Assembly: GCA_041674625.1 (NCBI GenBank)
Contig: JBAYVI010000061.1
Location: forward strand, 1 to 18,087
DNA length: 18,087 bases
From: BRH-c32 sp041674625
GTDB lineage: Bacteria; Bacteroidota; Ignavibacteria; Ignavibacteriales; Melioribacteraceae
Direction: 5' to 3'
Position 1 is the stretch's first letter. Each line of letters starts with the position of its first letter. The notes beneath the pieces are model-generated. The model searched no databases and was not told the origin of the DNA. It saw only the letters and a list, made by a program, of their open reading frames with translations. The position numbers and the translations under genes are program-made. Positions 16,964 through 18,087 of this stretch are shown piece by piece.

Positions 16964-16979
16964 TTTTGTTATAACAAAA
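16964..16979. promoter_or_regulatory. 16-bp perfect palindrome, possible operator
   Basis: TTTTGTTATAACAAAA is its own reverse complement and lies 49 bases upstream of the malQ ATG, in the divergent malQ-nrdJ region. It could be a dimeric regulator site. Followed by a T-run on the plus strand it might also form a weak hairpin, but it holds only two G/C pairs. Confidence 0.35.
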
Positions 16980-17018
16980 ATTTTTTATTTTAGGTCCGGG
17001 ATTGCGAGAGTGTGAAAT

Positions 17019-17046
17019 GTATAATTAATCAATTGATTAATTATAC
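17019..17046. promoter_or_regulatory. 28-bp perfect palindrome, possible operator for nrdJ/malQ
   Basis: A 14-base half-site, GTATAATTAATCAA, is followed immediately by its exact inverse, with no spacer. It contains a TTGATT that could serve as a -35 box 19 bases before TATAAT (17058-17063), so a protein bound here would cover the promoter. It is too AT-rich and lacks a T-tract, which argues against a terminator. Confidence 0.45.
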
Positions 17047-17057
17047 CCCCCTGCAAT

Positions 17058-17067
17058 TATAATTTTG
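17058..17067 (+). promoter_or_regulatory. Candidate -10/-7 box for nrdJ
   Basis: TATAATTTTG contains both a perfect sigma70-like TATAAT and a TAnnTTTG box (TAATTTTG, 17060-17067). It implies a leader of about 100 bases before the ATG at 17175. The upstream TTG partner lies inside the 28-bp palindrome at a spacing longer than ideal. Confidence 0.3.
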
Positions 17068-17174
17068 CTATAAAAAATAATTTTACATAACTTGCTATTT
17101 CCAACGAGCAATATTCAGGGCAAATTCGTTTTTTAATCAAATAAATTTTTTCAACTGTAAGTCTGGAGCAGTAA

Positions 17175-18087
17175 ATGAAAATTAATCGACTTTTTACTGA
17201 AGCCGGTAAAGACCCCTTCGAATCATTAGAATTTACAAAAAGAACATCCGAGATAAAGAATCCTGATGGATCAGTAGTATTCAGGATGGAAGATGTTTCA
17301 GTACCAAAGGAATGGTCGCAAGTAGCGACAGATGTAATAGCGCAAAAATATTTTAGAAAAGCCGGCGTTCCACGCCTGCTTAAGAAAGTTAAAGAAACCG
17401 GAGTACCTAAATGGCTTCAAGCTTCTGTGGCAGATACAAAAACATTGGAAGAACTTCCTGAAAAGGAACGTTATTCAAGCGAAACAGATTCAAGACAAGT
17501 GTTTTCCCGTTTATCAGGAACGTGGACATATTGGGGCTGGAAAGCCGGTTATTTTGATACCGAAGATGATGCTCGCTCATTTTATGATGAACTTGCATAT
17601 ATGCTTGCAGGTCAATACGCTGCACCAAACAGTCCACAATGGTTTAACACTGGGCTTAATTGGGCTTATGGAATTAATGGACCGGCACAAGGGCATTATT
17701 ATGTAGATTTTCAAAGTGGTGAATTGACTCAATCAGAGGACGCATATACACATCCACAGCCTCATGCATGTTTCATTCAATCGGTAAGAGACGATTTGGT
17801 TAATGAGGGTGGAATAATGGATTTGTGGGTGAGAGAAGCCCGATTATTTAAGTATGGTTCCGGTACCGGATCGAATTTTTCCGATATTAGAGGTGCAAAT
17901 GAACCGTTAAGTGGTGGTGGAAAATCTTCCGGTTTAATGTCATTCTTAAAAATAGGCGATCGTTCAGCAGGGGCAATAAAATCAGGCGGTACAACGCGTA
18001 GAGCGGCAAAAATGGTTACTCTTGATATTGATCATCCCGATATTGAAGAATATATTAATTGGAAAGTTGTAGAAGAACAAAAAGTAG
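17175..18087 (+). CDS. nrdJ: Adenosylcobalamin-dependent (class II) ribonucleotide reductase, N-terminal part
   Basis: The frame opens at an ATG preceded by GGAG six bases upstream and stays open to the right edge, giving 304 residues with the gene continuing outside. It matches the N-terminal third of NrdJ, which makes deoxyribonucleotides from ribonucleotides using a B12-derived radical. Recognisable blocks are VFRMEDVSVPKEWSQVA (35-51), AQKYFRKAGVP (56-66), AAPNSPQWFNTG (149-160), HACFIQSVRDDLV (197-209), FKYGSGTGSNFSDIRG (225-240) and SGGTTRRAAKMV. Cys199 corresponds to the first cysteine of the redox pair known in RNR large subunits; the radical cysteine would lie beyond the window. No class I NrdB partner or NrdR box is visible. 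Divergent from malQ, with palindromes in between. Confidence 0.95.
   Translation, partial: MKINRLFTEAGKDPFESLEFTKRTSEIKNPDGSVVFRMEDVSVPKEWSQVATDVIAQKYFRKAGVPRLLKKVKETGVPKWLQASVADTKTLEELPEKERYSSETDSRQVFSRLSGTWTYWGWKAGYFDTEDDARSFYDELAYMLAGQYAAPNSPQWFNTGLNWAYGINGPAQGHYYVDFQSGELTQSEDAYTHPQPHACFIQSVRDDLVNEGGIMDLWVREARLFKYGSGTGSNFSDIRGANEPLSGGGKSSGLMSFLKIGDRSAGAIKSGGTTRRAAKMVTLDIDHPDIEEYINWKVVEEQKV

Noticed and set aside
16964..16979. NrdR box upstream of nrdJ
   Set aside because: The palindrome TTTTGTTATAACAAAA is symmetric but does not follow the acaCwAtATaTwGtgt pattern, and a second tandem box is missing.
16916..17174. Possible cobalamin riboswitch upstream of the B12-dependent reductase gene
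   Set aside because: No B12-box-like sequence or GC-containing multi-helix architecture is visible; the region is mostly A/T with two simple palindromes.

Overview
The window looks like a chromosomal segment from the Ignavibacteria (Ignavibacteriota, in the Bacteroidota/Chlorobiota group). The DNA is AT-rich. Three proteins end in type IX secretion (T9SS) type A sorting domains, one with the YPNPFNP box. Two or three promoter candidates resemble the Bacteroidota -33/-7 pattern (TTTG...TAnnTTTG). The gene set also fits: short-form Pta, LDH-like Mdh, GH77 MalQ and a class II (B12-dependent) ribonucleotide reductase. The genus cannot be told from the sequence.

Layout. The left edge holds the 3' end of rpmA (L27, +). 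A strong bidirectional terminator separates it from a convergent gene for a 514-aa secreted T9SS protein (-). Next is a 620-bp gap that carries a decayed tail of a class III aminotransferase. From about 2.4 to 8.3 kb all genes are on the minus strand and, in transcription order, are: an AI-2E family permease, a beta-CASP metallo-beta-lactamase RNase-like protein, an outer-membrane beta-barrel protein whose start overlaps the previous gene, a small HATPase anti-sigma factor with a TTG start, and malate dehydrogenase closed by a perfect hairpin terminator. pta (+, 8430-9410) is divergent from this block.

From 9.5 to 15.3 kb lie two large paralogous T9SS-exported proteins, both 749 aa and both on the minus strand. 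A plus-strand exported glutathione peroxidase gene sits between them, and a small helical protein gene follows the first copy. malQ (-, 15365-16915) and the start of nrdJ (+, from 17175, running off the right edge) are divergent. Their shared 259-bp intergenic region holds two perfect palindromes, of 16 and 28 bp, that look like operators.

Functionally the genes are mostly housekeeping: translation, the TCA cycle, acetyl-CoA/acetyl-phosphate interconversion, alpha-glucan use, dNTP synthesis and peroxide defence. They are interleaved with cell-surface or secreted proteins of unknown function. I see no mobile element, CRISPR array, defence island, tRNA or rRNA gene, and no convincing new multi-gene system. 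The observations most worth following are the paralogous exported pair with its conserved C-terminal extension, the nrdJ/malQ palindromes and the aminotransferase remnant.
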